A stretch of 64,000 bases of DNA from Williamsia soli. Its GTDB lineage: Bacteria; Actinomycetota; Actinomycetes; Mycobacteriales; Mycobacteriaceae. The notes beneath the pieces are model-generated. The model saw only the letters and a program-made list of their open reading frames with translations, did no database searches and was not told the DNA's origin. The stretch is from the NCBI RefSeq assembly GCF_017377795.1, contig NZ_JAFRDR010000003.1:124001-188000 (forward strand). The letters are read 5' to 3'. The position numbers and the translations under genes were made by a program. Position 1 is the stretch's first letter, and each line of letters begins with the position of its first letter. Positions 1-8,224 of the stretch are shown here, piece after piece.

Positions 1-813
1 GCCGAACAGATCACTGGCGGCAACCTGGAGAGCCTGGTCGGTCTCGTCCATGAAGGCATCGTCGACACCGATCGAGCCATCAGGACGCCGGTTGTAGGCA
101 CTGTCGTAGATCGAGTACAGCGCACCAGCAGCTTCGCGACTGAACGCGGGGAACTCGGCCAGCACATCGTTCATCCGATTCATCAGCACGCTCGGCAACT
201 CGCGTTGCGCGCGAGCCACCGAGTCGGCCACCACGATGCCGGTTCGGATCAGCGGAGCCAGTCCGTCCGCGTATCGGACCACCTTGTCCAAACTTGAGAT
301 CATCGACTCGGTCAGGGTTCCGTCGATCACGAGAGAACCTTGCTCGAGCATCGTCGACATCGTGAAGTCGGGCGCAGCCGACCGCCTGATGACCTGACCA
401 TCCGCCAGTGGCACGCCACTGCTGGCATCGGCGAGGTTCACCGCAGTGACCCCGAAATAGTTCTCGGGCCGGAAGTCGACCTCGACACTGTCAGTGATCA
501 ATGACGCACTCGCGCTTTGCAATACGACTGCGATGGTCACCGAGTCCGCGTTCTTGGCGGACACCTCGGTGACCTCACCCACCTCGGCTCCGTGGAGCAG
601 CACCTTGGTGCCGGGCTCGACACCCGGGCCGAGGGCAGGCACCACGAACTGAACCCGAGTACCGGATGGCGCCGTCACGGCGGGGTACACCCACGCTCCG
701 ATCAGCACCGCAACGATCACCACCACTATTGCGACGGCTCCGGCAACGCCCAGCGAACGCTGCTGTCGGCGGGAATCTCCGCGGACGAAATCCTGGAATG
801 AATAAACAGCCAT
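1..813 (-). CDS. mceA: MCE family protein, probable MceA (C-terminus cut by window edge)
   Basis: Mce proteins form the periplasmic substrate-binding part of Mce lipid/sterol importers. Residues 21-43 form one uncleaved N-terminal membrane helix, followed at about 50-125 by an MlaD-like domain (FVVPALGPGVEPGTKVLLHG region). The frame stays open to base 1, so 271 residues are visible and the C-terminal Mce helical region is missing. ATG at 813 lies four bases after the yrbEB stop, the usual yrbEA-yrbEB-mceA order; that order is why I call it MceA. Family membership is clear. Which Mce paralogue it is, and its substrate, cannot be told. Confidence 0.9.
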   Translation of the reverse strand, partial: MAVYSFQDFVRGDSRRQQRSLGVAGAVAIVVVIVAVLIGAWVYPAVTAPSGTRVQFVVPALGPGVEPGTKVLLHGAEVGEVTEVSAKNADSVTIAVVLQSASASLITDSVEVDFRPENYFGVTAVNLADASSGVPLADGQVIRRSAAPDFTMSTMLEQGSLVIDGTLTESMISSLDKVVRYADGLAPLIRTGIVVADSVARAQRELPSVLMNRMNDVLAEFPAFSREAAGALYSIYDSAYNRRPDGSIGVDDAFMDETDQALQVAASDLFG

Positions 814-817
814 GTTC

Positions 818-1681
818 TCAGCCCTTGAACGGGAGGTCTGGATTGAGACCCCAGATCGCCACGGTCATCAAGAAGTTCAGCACCACGATGGCGACCAGGC
901 TGGCCCGGATCGCCCGTCCCGAGGCGGCGCCGACCCCGGCTGGACCACCGCTCGCGAAATAGCCGTAGTAACAGTGGATCAAGGTGACCACGGCACAGAA
1001 GACCAACGCCTTTGCCACCGAGGCGAAAAGGTCCGGCAGGCTCACGAATTGGGCGAAGTAGTGGTCGTAAGTACCACCTGGTTGGTCGTGGAACAGCTTG
1101 ATGATCAGCCCACCGGTTATGAAACTGACGACAATTGCCATCAGGTATCCAGGCAGGACCACCAGCATCCCACCGATCAACCTCGTCCCCACCACGAACG
1201 GGATGGCCTGCAAGCCCATTGCCTCGGTCGCGTCGATCTCTTCGGAGATTCGCATGGCGCCGATCTCGGCCGTCATTCGGCAACCCGCCTGTGCCGCGAA
1301 CCCGATACCGGTGATGATCGGCGCTATGACACGGATGTTGCCGAAGGAGCCGATGATTCCGGTCAAGGCACCGAAGCCGAGCAGGTCGAAGGCCATGAAG
1401 GCCTGGATCGCGACCACCGCGCCGACGGCCGTGCCCAGGAAGAACATCAGACTGATGACGCCGCCGTCGACGATCAGCGAGCCACTTCCCCAGGCCATGT
1501 CGTTCATGGTCTTGGAGGTTTGCTTCCGATAGTGACGAACCGTTTTGGGCAGCAGCGTCAGCGTCTTCCAGATGAAGATCACGATCTGACCGAACTCCAT
1601 GGTGGCATTTCGGATGCTGCGTTGCACGGCGCCCAGGGCGCGGCCGGGTGCACGGGTGAAGGACTGCATTGTCATTGTCAT
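818..1681 (-). CDS. yrbEB: MlaE/YrbE-family permease, second subunit (YrbEB)
   Basis: Integral membrane permease subunit of an Mce lipid importer, expected to pair with YrbEA and an MceG-type ATPase encoded elsewhere. The protein has about 287 residues with several hydrophobic segments and the MlaE-family motif ISEEIDATEAMG. Starts ATG 1681, ATG 1675, ATG 1669 and GTG 1684 are all close together; I chose ATG 1681, just after a GGGG stretch and eight bases from the yrbEA stop, which suggests translational coupling. An open frame continues upstream inside yrbEA, but that extension does not look like protein sequence. Confidence 0.9.
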   Translation of the reverse strand: MTMTMQSFTRAPGRALGAVQRSIRNATMEFGQIVIFIWKTLTLLPKTVRHYRKQTSKTMNDMAWGSGSLIVDGGVISLMFFLGTAVGAVVAIQAFMAFDLLGFGALTGIIGSFGNIRVIAPIITGIGFAAQAGCRMTAEIGAMRISEEIDATEAMGLQAIPFVVGTRLIGGMLVVLPGYLMAIVVSFITGGLIIKLFHDQPGGTYDHYFAQFVSLPDLFASVAKALVFCAVVTLIHCYYGYFASGGPAGVGAASGRAIRASLVAIVVLNFLMTVAIWGLNPDLPFKG

Positions 1682-1686
1682 CACCC

Positions 1687-2592
1687 CTACGCCAGCTGCG
1701 CCGGGAAGAACATGGTCTGCAACTGGCTGACCAACAAGTTGGTCATGAAGATGCAGAACACACTGAGGACCACAGATGCATTCACAGCGTTGGCGACACC
1801 TTTCGGACCGCCCTTTGCTTCGAGTCCGCGCAAGCTGGCGATCACGACGACAATGACTGCGAAGATGAGCGTCTTGAGCACGGAGAAGATCAGATCCACG
1901 GGTGTTGCAAACGCCCCGAATGACTGCCAGAAACTCGCCGGCACAACGCCGTTGACGTTTGCAGAGATGGTCAGGCCCGCACCGACGCCCGCCGCGATGA
2001 TCATGATGCACAGGGCCGGCGAGATGGCCACCATGGCGATGAACCGCGGGACAACCAGGCGCTGGACGGGATTGATACCCATCACCCGCATCGCTTCGAT
2101 TTCTTCTCGGATCGCCCGGGCACCCAGGTCGGAGGCGATTGCCGATGCCGCGGCCCCACTCATCAGCAGTCCGGCTGCCATCGGGGCGCCCTGGCCCACG
2201 ACTCCGAGTCCACTCGCCGCACCGGCCAACGAGTTCGCTCCGACCTGATCCATGACGCCACCGACCTGCACCGAGACCTCCGCGCCGATCGGCACCGCCA
2301 TGAGCAGAGCCGGCAGTGCGGTCACCTTGAACAGCTTCCACATCTGCTCCAGGACCTCTTGTACGGGCAAACGCAGTCGGACTGTGTCGACCACCGCAAA
2401 GCGGGCGATCTCCCCGGTCAGACGCGCCGACCGGCCGATGGTCCCGAAACTCCGGATCACGCGATCGGTGAACACCCCACGCAAACGCTTGGCAATCGCG
2501 GAAGGCCACTGACCCGAGTGACTCCCCTGCGCAGGTGTCCCCTCGGGACCAGGCTGCGCCGGCTTCGCCTCGGGCAATGTCGAAAGAGTCAT
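1687..2592 (-). CDS. yrbEA: MlaE/YrbE-family permease, first subunit (YrbEA)
   Basis: First permease gene of the mce operon, about 301 residues. It has a longer hydrophilic N-terminus (about 45 residues) than many YrbEA proteins, then hydrophobic segments and the conserved motif IREEIEAMRVMGINP. ATG 2592 follows a GGGGA stretch. The open frame reaches 2694, but the extra residues look non-coding. The 120-bp gap to the upstream aldehyde dehydrogenase gene could hold the operon promoter, though no clear one is visible. Role in lipid or steroid uptake is inferred from the family. Confidence 0.88.
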   Translation of the reverse strand: MTLSTLPEAKPAQPGPEGTPAQGSHSGQWPSAIAKRLRGVFTDRVIRSFGTIGRSARLTGEIARFAVVDTVRLRLPVQEVLEQMWKLFKVTALPALLMAVPIGAEVSVQVGGVMDQVGANSLAGAASGLGVVGQGAPMAAGLLMSGAAASAIASDLGARAIREEIEAMRVMGINPVQRLVVPRFIAMVAISPALCIMIIAAGVGAGLTISANVNGVVPASFWQSFGAFATPVDLIFSVLKTLIFAVIVVVIASLRGLEAKGGPKGVANAVNASVVLSVFCIFMTNLLVSQLQTMFFPAQLA

Positions 2593-2712
2593 CGCTGCAT
2601 TCCCCAATCCGGACCTGTTGCGGCACCGGTCATCTGATGCGAGAAGATCTCCCACCCCTTTGGTCGTTTCGAACGATTGGATCCCCCGACCCATTCATGC
2701 GATACCACGCAT

Positions 2713-4101
2713 TCACCCCATGGATCGGCGAAGGATCTTCTCCATCAGGCGGCCGTAGGGTGGGTACGTGGCATCCAGGTCCGGGCGGCTCGGCTTACGG
2801 AGAACCGCCTTCTGGTGGCTGAACGTGTCAAATCCATGTTTGCCGTGATAGTTGCCGATACCGGATTGACCTACTCCACCGAAGGGTAGTTCCGGCACCA
2901 GAAGCTGATACAGCAAATGGTTGACAACCACTGAGCCGGAAGATGTTTGATCCAGCACCTGCCGTTCGACATCCCTCGACTCGGTGAAGAGGTACAGGGC
3001 CAACGGTTTCGGCCTCGAACTGACGAAATCGATCGCTGCGGCCACGTTCTCGACCGAAACAACCGGAAGTATCGGGCCGAAGATCTCCTCCTGCATGAGC
3101 GGTGAGTCCACGTCCGGGTCGGTGACCAGAGCCGGGCTGATCGCGAGTTTGTCGACATCGACCTCACCGCCTGACCGGTGCCCGCCGTGATCATGCAACA
3201 GCCCGCTGAGTCTATCGAGGTGCTGCCGGTTCACGATGTGTGTGGTGTCAGCGGCGGCTGCCCTCGGCAGTTCCTCGAGAAGACGTTCGACCAGTTGAGG
3301 CCGCACCGACTCCTCGACGAGGACGTAATCGGGCGCCGTGCATGTCTGTCCAGCATTGATCGCCTTCGCCCACGCGATGCGGCGCGCCGCGACAGCGAGA
3401 TCTGCGTCGCGGGCCACGATCACGGGACTCTTGCCCCCGAGTTCGAGCGTGACCGGCGTCAGGTGCTGCGCGCAGGCACCCATCACCAACTTCCCGACAG
3501 TGGTCGAGCCGGTGAAGAACACGTGATCAAAGGGGACCTCGAGCAGTTGCTTGCCGACCTCGACGTCGCCGACGACCACCCGCACCGCGTCAGGATCAAG
3601 GTAGTCCGACAGGCGATCTGCCAGCACCGCAGCCGTTGCACCCGAGATCTCCGACGGCTTGATCACTGCCGCATTTCCGGCGGCGAGAGCGCTGACGAGC
3701 GGCTGCAAAGTCAGGAGGAGCGGGAAATTCCACGCACCCATGATCAGCACCACGCCCTTTGGCTCGGGCGCAGACCAGGCCTTTCCCGGCATCGTGGCCG
3801 AGCTCATCCGGACCGAGGCCGGTTTGATCCACCGCGGCAGCGATGCCAGGGTGTGCCGCACCTCATGCCGAACCGGACCGATGTCCGCCATGAACGTCGC
3901 GATCGCGCTGCGTCCCAGATCCGCCGAAACCGCGGCTGCGAGCTCCTTTTCATTCTCGTCGATGAAGCGCAGCAGGCCCTCGAGTTGCGCTTTGCGCCAC
4001 GACAGCGGCTTGGTCCGTCCAGTGGTGAAGGCGTTACGTGCGCGGGCGACCTCATCGTGAACTGATGGTGAGATACGCAGTGCCGGTGACGCGATGGTCA
4101 T
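2713..4101 (-). CDS. Aldehyde dehydrogenase family protein (class 3-like)
   Basis: NAD(P)-dependent oxidation of an aldehyde to the acid; substrate unknown. The 462-residue length fits the short class 3-type aldehyde dehydrogenases. Visible motifs are FTGSTTVGK near 197-204, LELGGKSP with the general base Glu220, NAGQTCTAP with nucleophile Cys254, and EEIFGPILPV. ATG 4101 is preceded by AGGAG at good spacing. It is divergent from the enoyl-CoA hydratase gene and lies upstream of the mce genes in the same direction, so it could supply acids for CoA activation in the nearby catabolic block. Confidence 0.9.
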   Translation of the reverse strand: MTIASPALRISPSVHDEVARARNAFTTGRTKPLSWRKAQLEGLLRFIDENEKELAAAVSADLGRSAIATFMADIGPVRHEVRHTLASLPRWIKPASVRMSSATMPGKAWSAPEPKGVVLIMGAWNFPLLLTLQPLVSALAAGNAAVIKPSEISGATAAVLADRLSDYLDPDAVRVVVGDVEVGKQLLEVPFDHVFFTGSTTVGKLVMGACAQHLTPVTLELGGKSPVIVARDADLAVAARRIAWAKAINAGQTCTAPDYVLVEESVRPQLVERLLEELPRAAAADTTHIVNRQHLDRLSGLLHDHGGHRSGGEVDVDKLAISPALVTDPDVDSPLMQEEIFGPILPVVSVENVAAAIDFVSSRPKPLALYLFTESRDVERQVLDQTSSGSVVVNHLLYQLLVPELPFGGVGQSGIGNYHGKHGFDTFSHQKAVLRKPSRPDLDATYPPYGRLMEKILRRSMG

Positions 4102-4290
4102 TCGATTGCTCCTGTTAGAGGCGAGACGGGACATGAGAATCGTCCAGCAAGCATCCTGCGTGCCGAATCCGAATCGAGCATGTCGTGGACCATACGTTGT
4201 GTTCAGACGTGATGTCAATCACTGCGCGTCTTCGGAGTGGAAACCTAAAGACATTATGTTCATACAAAGTAACCAGTCTAAGATGTCGTC
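4102..4290. promoter_or_regulatory. Divergent intergenic region, aldehyde dehydrogenase / enoyl-CoA hydratase
   Basis: This 189-bp stretch must hold the promoters for both divergent genes. Its AT-rich part near 4245-4275 contains TTCATACAAAG, a weak match to one half of the CTATACA palindromes at 8128 and 17138. I see no convincing full operator. Confidence 0.35.
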
Positions 4291-5106
4291 ATGGCTGAAT
4301 GGGAAAACTGTTCGCAGAGCGAAGTCCTCGATGTCCGACAGTCCGATTCATTACGCTGGTTACAGTTGGCGAGACCCAAGGCGTTGAACGCGTTCGATGA
4401 GGCTCTGCAGGCGGAACTCCGAGACGCGATCGATGCAGCGGCGGCCGACACGACCGTTCGCTGCGTGGTACTCGGTGGCGCGGGGAGAGCATTCTCGGCG
4501 GGCGCCGACATCGATCTCGATAACGTCGCGGAGGGCGTCCGACTGGCGCCCAGGACCGAGAACGAGTTGCGCATGCACTACAACCCCATCATCAGGGCAC
4601 TGCGCCGGATGCCCAAGCCCGTCGTCGCAGCTGTCAACGGGCCCGCTGTGGGCGCCGGTTGTTCGCTTGCACTCGCTTGCGACCAGGTCATAGCGAGCCG
4701 ATCCGCCTCGTTCACGATGGGATTCGCACAAGTCGGATTGACGCTGGATGCCGGCGCTTCCCTTCTTCTGGGCGCGCGCATCGGACTCGGACGCGCGGCG
4801 CGGATGGCGTTCACGGCCGAGCCGGTGGGCGCGGACACCGCGCTGACGTGGGGCATGGTCGACGAGGTGGTCGATGACGAGCAACTCGCCGAGCGGGTCA
4901 TCGAACTCGCCAGTGGGCTCGCTGCCGGCCCGACACGCGCGTTCGCCGCCATCAAGCACGGCTTGAATGTCGCGCTGCTCCCGACGTTGGATGCGGTGCT
5001 CGAGTACGAGGTGTGCGCGCAGACCCGGCTCGTCGACTCCGCAGACTTCCGAGAAGGTGTGAACGCATTCGCGAACCGACGAAAGCCCAGCTTCACCGGT
5101 AGCTGA
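4291..5106 (+). CDS. Enoyl-CoA hydratase/isomerase family protein
   Basis: Crotonase-fold protein of 271 residues acting on acyl-CoA thioesters. The oxyanion-hole segments AFSAGAD (67-73) and GPAVGAG (117-123) are present. The two glutamates of classical hydratases are not: the first is Ser125 and the second falls at Phe145. Asp153 in GLTLDAG matches the aspartate of PaaG/Delta-isomerase-type crotonases (GLIPDCGG), so isomerase or another crotonase chemistry is more likely than plain hydration. There is no strong ribosome site upstream. It converges on the tandem TetR gene eight bases downstream. Confidence 0.88.
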   Translation: MAEWENCSQSEVLDVRQSDSLRWLQLARPKALNAFDEALQAELRDAIDAAAADTTVRCVVLGGAGRAFSAGADIDLDNVAEGVRLAPRTENELRMHYNPIIRALRRMPKPVVAAVNGPAVGAGCSLALACDQVIASRSASFTMGFAQVGLTLDAGASLLLGARIGLGRAARMAFTAEPVGADTALTWGMVDEVVDDEQLAERVIELASGLAAGPTRAFAAIKHGLNVALLPTLDAVLEYEVCAQTRLVDSADFREGVNAFANRRKPSFTGS

Positions 5107-5113
5107 ACCGCTC

Positions 5114-6400
5114 TCAGCGTCGACCGTAGATGGCCGTCGACAACAACCCTGCCAGCATGGTTTTGACGCTCGCGAAGTCTTCCAGATGCGCTTCTCCCGC
5201 CAGCGACCCTGCGACCGTGCGTTCGACCATCCAGAGCAACGTGGCCGCGAACTGCGGAGCGGGCGGTCCGGGTGGCGCCAGCCCACATTCCCGATCAACC
5301 TCGATGATCGATTCGAGCTGATCGGCGAGATGTCCGATCGCCGCGAGATAGTGGACCCGCAGCTCGGCACGACGAGGCCACTCGTGCACGGCATTTCGAA
5401 TGACCGACGTGGTCATCTCGTCCAGATTCAGCCAACCCTGCAACGCCGACGCCACCTGCTCGGGATCACCTCGTTCGGCATGTGCGATCTCGGACATGCT
5501 CGCCACCATCCGTTCGGCAGCTTCTTGGAACAGGGCCGCAAAAGCGTCGTCGCGATTTCGAAAATAGAAATAGAACGATGCGCGCGACACCGAAGCGCAG
5601 TCGATGATCTTCGCAACGCTGAGGTCCCCCAAGGGGTGGGTCAGCAGCAGCTCGCGCATCGCATCCAGGATGCTCTGCGCTGTCTCGGATCGAGCCTTGC
5701 GCTCGGGAACCGAGGGGCCGACCTGGTTGTTCACCTCACGCCGGTCGACCAGCGCCACCGGCGGCGCCGGTCGGCCACCGTAGATGGCGATTTCGTTCAG
5801 TGCCACGAGCGATTCGACCGCGTCACCGACGGTCGGAAGTCTGGGATCGAGACCACGCGAACCGACGTAAAGTGCACGCTCGACACCACAGATCAGCATG
5901 GCCGCCACCATGTCGGCAGGCGGGCCCACCGATGCGCGACCGGCGACGCGCTCGTGCTCGATCTGTTCACTCACCGCCGCCTGGAAGCGCCGGTAGGTGG
6001 GTTGCCACGCCCGTGCGACGGCAGGCTCGCCGTGCATGTGCTCGACCACAGCGCAGATGACGGGACCATGCACCGACCAGAGCCGAAGCGTGTGCTCGAG
6101 GCTCGCGCCCATCGTTCTGGCGCGCCCACGCCCTGGAGAACTGTCCCACGGTGCATCTTGCCCGTAGACCTGGTCGAACAGCCGCGACGTCATAGCGACA
6201 AGGACCTGGTGTTTGTTGGCGAAGTAGTGGTAGAAATTGGCGCGGGACAACCCCCCGCGCTCGAGGATCTGGGCGACCGTCAGCTCCTGTAGCGTTGTCT
6301 CGCTCAGAAGCTCCTCTGTCGCTTCGAACACCGCCAATTCCGCGGCAGTCGTGCCATCGAAGTCACGAGGCCGTTGCCTCGTGAAGGCCCCCTCGCTCAT
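5114..6400 (-). CDS. Fused tandem TetR-family transcriptional regulator
   Basis: At 428 residues the protein is twice the normal TetR length and carries two DNA-binding domains. The first helix-turn-helix is at about 41-67 (TVAQILERGGLSRANFYHYF) and the second at about 261-287 (SVAKIIDCASVSRASFYFYF), each followed by a ligand-domain-sized helical region. It is probably the local repressor of the catabolic genes around it, sensing a pathway acyl-CoA; that is inference from position. A single polypeptide could bind one palindrome as an intramolecular pseudo-dimer. Confidence 0.9.
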   Translation of the reverse strand: MSEGAFTRQRPRDFDGTTAAELAVFEATEELLSETTLQELTVAQILERGGLSRANFYHYFANKHQVLVAMTSRLFDQVYGQDAPWDSSPGRGRARTMGASLEHTLRLWSVHGPVICAVVEHMHGEPAVARAWQPTYRRFQAAVSEQIEHERVAGRASVGPPADMVAAMLICGVERALYVGSRGLDPRLPTVGDAVESLVALNEIAIYGGRPAPPVALVDRREVNNQVGPSVPERKARSETAQSILDAMRELLLTHPLGDLSVAKIIDCASVSRASFYFYFRNRDDAFAALFQEAAERMVASMSEIAHAERGDPEQVASALQGWLNLDEMTTSVIRNAVHEWPRRAELRVHYLAAIGHLADQLESIIEVDRECGLAPPGPPAPQFAATLLWMVERTVAGSLAGEAHLEDFASVKTMLAGLLSTAIYGRR

Positions 6401-6439
6401 CAGGCCACCCTACGCGCTGTCTGAACACCATGTCCAGGC

Positions 6440-7258
6440 TTAGCGTACGGGCCCTGTCGCACCGAGAGCCATCAGCAAGGCCTCGTCGAACTCATCCGCC
6501 ATCTCGAGCATCGGGTAATGGCCACAATCCAATTCGGTCAACTGGCTGCCGATCTCAGCGCTGAGCCAGCGTGCTCCTCGCACCGACAAGGCCGGATCGG
6601 CCACCCCGATGATCTGACTCACCGTTGTCGCCAAACCGTTCAGCACATGAACCTGATCTGTGCACAGCAAAGTCTGCATGGCGGCAATACCCGCCCAGCT
6701 GGGGGTCTGCAGCGAGATGCGGTGGAGCCAGTCGAGAACTTCCGGTGGCGGTGGTGATTTGAACGGGTCTGCAACCGCACTGCGGCGCGAGTTGATCCGG
6801 TCGCCCTTCTCGCCGTTGATGATTCTCGGGAGTGGCACGTCGGCCGGCATCCCAAAGGGAAAGCTCTCGGTCCGTGATGCAGACACACCGTTGGACGCGA
6901 CCAGGACCACCGAGCTGACCCGATCCGGCGACATGGACGCCATCCGAAGTGCCACCATTCCGCCGAGAGACCACCCGACGACATCGGCACGTTCGACATC
7001 GAATGCATCCAACACCGCAAATGCATCTCGACTCAGCTGCTCGATGCCGTAACCATCGAGCGGCGCGTCTGATTTTCCGTGCCCACGCATGTCCATGGCC
7101 AGCACGCGGCGGTTCGACTCGGCAAGAACCCTGATCTGCCGATCCCAGACCTCAGAACTCAGACTCCACCCGTGGATCAGCAGAACCGGATCCCCGTCCC
7201 CCACGATCTGCACGTTGACGCGCAGTCCCCCAGGAATATCCACCAGATGTTCGGACAT
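6440..7258 (-). CDS. Alpha/beta hydrolase
   Basis: 272-residue alpha/beta hydrolase. HGW near 29-31 forms the oxyanion region; DMRGHGKSD follows strand 4; the nucleophile is Ser97 in GWSLGG; Asp221 and His247 (CGHYP) complete the triad. ATG 7258 (MSEHLVD) is the natural start; an open frame continues upstream without homology-like sequence. A lactone or ester hydrolase acting after the Baeyer-Villiger enzyme of the same block is a reasonable guess. It precedes the TetR gene by 40 bp on the same strand and follows the nitroreductase gene. Confidence 0.87.
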   Translation of the reverse strand: MSEHLVDIPGGLRVNVQIVGDGDPVLLIHGWSLSSEVWDRQIRVLAESNRRVLAMDMRGHGKSDAPLDGYGIEQLSRDAFAVLDAFDVERADVVGWSLGGMVALRMASMSPDRVSSVVLVASNGVSASRTESFPFGMPADVPLPRIINGEKGDRINSRRSAVADPFKSPPPPEVLDWLHRISLQTPSWAGIAAMQTLLCTDQVHVLNGLATTVSQIIGVADPALSVRGARWLSAEIGSQLTELDCGHYPMLEMADEFDEALLMALGATGPVR

Positions 7259-7334
7259 GTCGATCTCCGTTTCCGAGCCGGCGCACCGCAGGTGCGTCCC
7301 GTATGAACGTGCGAAACAAGCAGCCGACCGACGG

Positions 7335-8066
7335 TCAGCGGATGAAGGTGGCCACCTCGGCGGTGCTCTGGCGCCCGGTGCGATAAGAATTGACCGGATC
7401 GCCGAGGTCCGGGTAGCCGAACGAGATCCCCAGCAGGACCTGGCGCTCCGCGGGGATGTCGAAGAACTCACGGATCGTTGGCGCCTGCGCGGCGAGAGCA
7501 GCCTGGGGCACCGTGGCGATACCCATGCTGTGCGCCGCCAGCAAGAAGTTGCTCACGAACAACCCGCAATCCACCGCGCCGTACGGTCCGAGATTCCGCT
7601 CCGTCGTGATCATCGCGACATGTGGAGCACCGAAGAAATCAAAGTTCTTCAGCATCTGCTTGCCCGATGCCACGCGGTCACCTTTGGCGATCCCCAGACT
7701 CTCGTACAGTTGCCATCCACTCTCCCGACGCCTGTCTTGGTAGACGCCCTCGTACTCGGCCGGGAAGTCGATGTCGGGTTCCTGGGTCAACTGCCGCGAA
7801 ATACGCTCGGCGATCGCCTGTCTGAGCTGTTCGGTGGCGAATCCCTCGGTGATGTGCACGTGCCATGGTTGCGTGTTGCACCAGGATGGCGTTCGTCGGG
7901 CGATCTGCAAGATGTCTTCGATGTCGGAGCGGGGCACCTGCTTCCGATCAAAGGACCGGCAACTCCATCGCCCTTCGACCAGGTCGCGCAGAACTGCCGT
8001 CGAATCACCCGCTTCCGACCGGTCCACCTCTGTGGCGCGGGCGCCAGTTCCCGAACTCCGTGACAT
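7335..8066 (-). CDS. Nitroreductase family protein
   Basis: FMN-dependent oxidoreductase of 243 residues. RWSCRSFDRKQVPRSDIEDI near residue 33 is the family's N-terminal FMN-binding signature, RTPSWCNTQPWHV is the second conserved block, and GIATVPQAAL is the third. ATG 8066 is preceded by GAAGG. Members reduce nitro groups, quinones or enones; here an enone or flavin-related step in the catabolic pathway is possible. It is divergent from the MpaB-family gene and shares the operator-like palindrome at 8128. Confidence 0.87.
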   Translation of the reverse strand: MSRSSGTGARATEVDRSEAGDSTAVLRDLVEGRWSCRSFDRKQVPRSDIEDILQIARRTPSWCNTQPWHVHITEGFATEQLRQAIAERISRQLTQEPDIDFPAEYEGVYQDRRRESGWQLYESLGIAKGDRVASGKQMLKNFDFFGAPHVAMITTERNLGPYGAVDCGLFVSNFLLAAHSMGIATVPQAALAAQAPTIREFFDIPAERQVLLGISFGYPDLGDPVNSYRTGRQSTAEVATFIR

Positions 8067-8127
8067 CTCGACCTTCTTTCCCTGTGAGCGGGCCTGGCCG
8101 CCTCCCGTACACAGCCCTCCCGATGTT

Positions 8128-8144
8128 CTATACACAGAGTGTAG
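8128..8144. promoter_or_regulatory. Operator-like inverted repeat (CTATACA type)
   Basis: CTATACA - CAG - AGTGTAG, an imperfect 17-bp palindrome in the divergent nitroreductase/MpaB-family intergenic region. Five of seven positions of the right half match the perfect site at 17138. It is probably a TetR-family binding site, with the tandem TetR at 5114 as the nearest candidate. Confidence 0.5.
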
Positions 8145-8224
8145 ACATAGTGTTCAGTCGCGGTCTACCATCGCTGTAACGGCCATCACACAATGCAGGC
8201 AGAGGCCCGCAGAGGGAGTGCCCC

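Noticed and set aside
1682-2626. Open frame extending yrbEB 300 codons upstream across yrbEA
   Set aside because: The extension is antifamily sequence rich in Arg/Gly and lies within the clearly coding yrbEA frame; it is a high-GC shadow frame.
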